Both the position numbers and the translations under genes were made by a program. 64,000 bases of DNA, taken from Yoonia sp. BS5-3 (GTDB lineage Bacteria > Pseudomonadota > Alphaproteobacteria > Rhodobacterales > Rhodobacteraceae). This document shows positions 63,792 through 64,000 of this stretch, one piece after another. The stretch lies in the NCBI RefSeq assembly GCF_038069655.2, contig NZ_CP150951.2, positions 2,506,001-2,570,000 of the forward strand, in the 5' to 3' direction. Below the pieces are notes generated by a model. The model saw only the letters and a program-made list of their open reading frames with translations. It did no database searches and was not told the origin of the DNA. The number at the start of each line of letters is the position of its first letter. Positions within the stretch are counted from its first letter, which is position 1.

Positions 63792-64000
63792 ATGAAAAGA
63801 ACAAAGACGGATCGGCGCCTGTGGCATCGTCTGGAAGGGTATAGTTTTCACGAGCGGCCGTTGACCCGCTCATTGGTTGAAACGCTCGAAGAGGTGACCG
63901 GCCATTCGACGGATGTCTGCTATACATTGGTCGAGGAATATCGCCGCTTTATGTATCTGGTCGGAAGTACTGGGGATACGCTGGCCCCGTCGCCTATTGT
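63792..64000 (+). CDS. N-terminal fragment of an unidentified protein
   Basis: Open from ATG 63792 to the right edge: 69 full codons, starting MKRTKTDRRLWHRLEGYSFH and reaching YRRFMYLVGSTGDTLAPSPI. The ending is reminiscent of the glycine-rich-domain (GRDP-like) proteins, where LxPSPxVDxVWH follows, but the decisive part is outside. No clear ribosome site; start at the ATG is assumed. Confidence 0.55.
   Translation, partial: MKRTKTDRRLWHRLEGYSFHERPLTRSLVETLEEVTGHSTDVCYTLVEEYRRFMYLVGSTGDTLAPSPI

Overview
The window looks like a chromosomal segment of an alphaproteobacterium in the Rhodobacterales (Roseobacter group). The indications are a four-subunit sarcosine oxidase operon, a RibBX-type riboflavin enzyme without the cyclohydrolase metal ligands, an FdxA/CarD neighbourhood, MmcB behind a GTTC-N7-GTTC SOS box, DUF6324 and DUF4389 proteins, a tRNA-His with A73 and no encoded G-1, and a cluster of GANTC (CcrM-type) sites in front of rpoD. 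Base composition is moderately GC-rich. Two AT-richer patches (about 4.95-6.4 kb and 47.9-48.7 kb) look acquired or decayed.

Layout. 0-4.4 kb: putA (minus strand, cut by the window start) with its divergent Lrp-type regulator and a secreted TPR protein. 4.6-6.4 kb: tRNA-Leu(UAA) followed by a phased GTAC-repeat array, an AT-rich secreted orphan and an IS3-type transposase remnant. 6.4-9.7 kb: a small membrane protein and an orphan TadE/TadG-like trio. 10-17.2 kb: glutamate dehydrogenase, an atypical SDR and soxBDAG. 17.3-21.4 kb: dnaG and rpoD. 21.4-25.3 kb: HlyU-like protein between two paralogous cysteine-containing proteins, a small secreted protein, YjbQ and a TPR-sulfotransferase. 25.5-34.1 kb: nrdR-ribD, then the capsule Kdo-transferase pair kpsC/kpsS on the opposite strand, then ribE, an unknown gene, ribBX, ribH and nusB. 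34.3-36.6 kb: small unknown genes, mmcB, DUF6324 and tRNA-His. 36.7-45 kb: rluD-like, TerB-like, rpoH, ankyrin protein, Gfo/Idh/MocA oxidoreductase, DUF4389, polytopic membrane protein, lipoprotein hydrolase. 45.2-47.8 kb: MBL-fold DNA exonuclease plus ATP-dependent DNA ligase. 48-50.3 kb: zinc-ribbon protein, VOC protein and YHYH protein, bracketed by two copies of the pepF leader. 50.4-56.6 kb: pepF, threonine dehydratase, aminotransferase, a frameshifted alpha/beta hydrolase, SCP2 protein and a TPR protein. 56.7-64 kb: SUV3-like helicase, S4 protein, small secreted protein, fdxA, carD, secreted unknown, purD, and the start of a further gene at the right edge.

How the genes fit together. 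putA/putR and gdh channel proline to glutamate and 2-oxoglutarate. soxBDAG and the threonine dehydratase also feed amino-acid and one-carbon catabolism. ribD, ribE, ribBX and ribH cover riboflavin synthesis except GTP cyclohydrolase II, which must be encoded elsewhere because the second domain of RibBX is degenerate. dnaG, rpoD, rpoH, nusB and carD form a core of replication and transcription functions.

The strongest regulatory observations are a textbook sigma-32 promoter before rpoH, an SOS box before mmcB, five GANTC sites before rpoD, and three arrays of GTAC-like cores at exact 11-bp spacing (before ribBX, before the exonuclease/ligase pair, and beside tRNA-Leu). Five convergent gene pairs overlap at their stop codons. 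I saw no CRISPR array, rRNA operon, intact prophage or obvious defence system.
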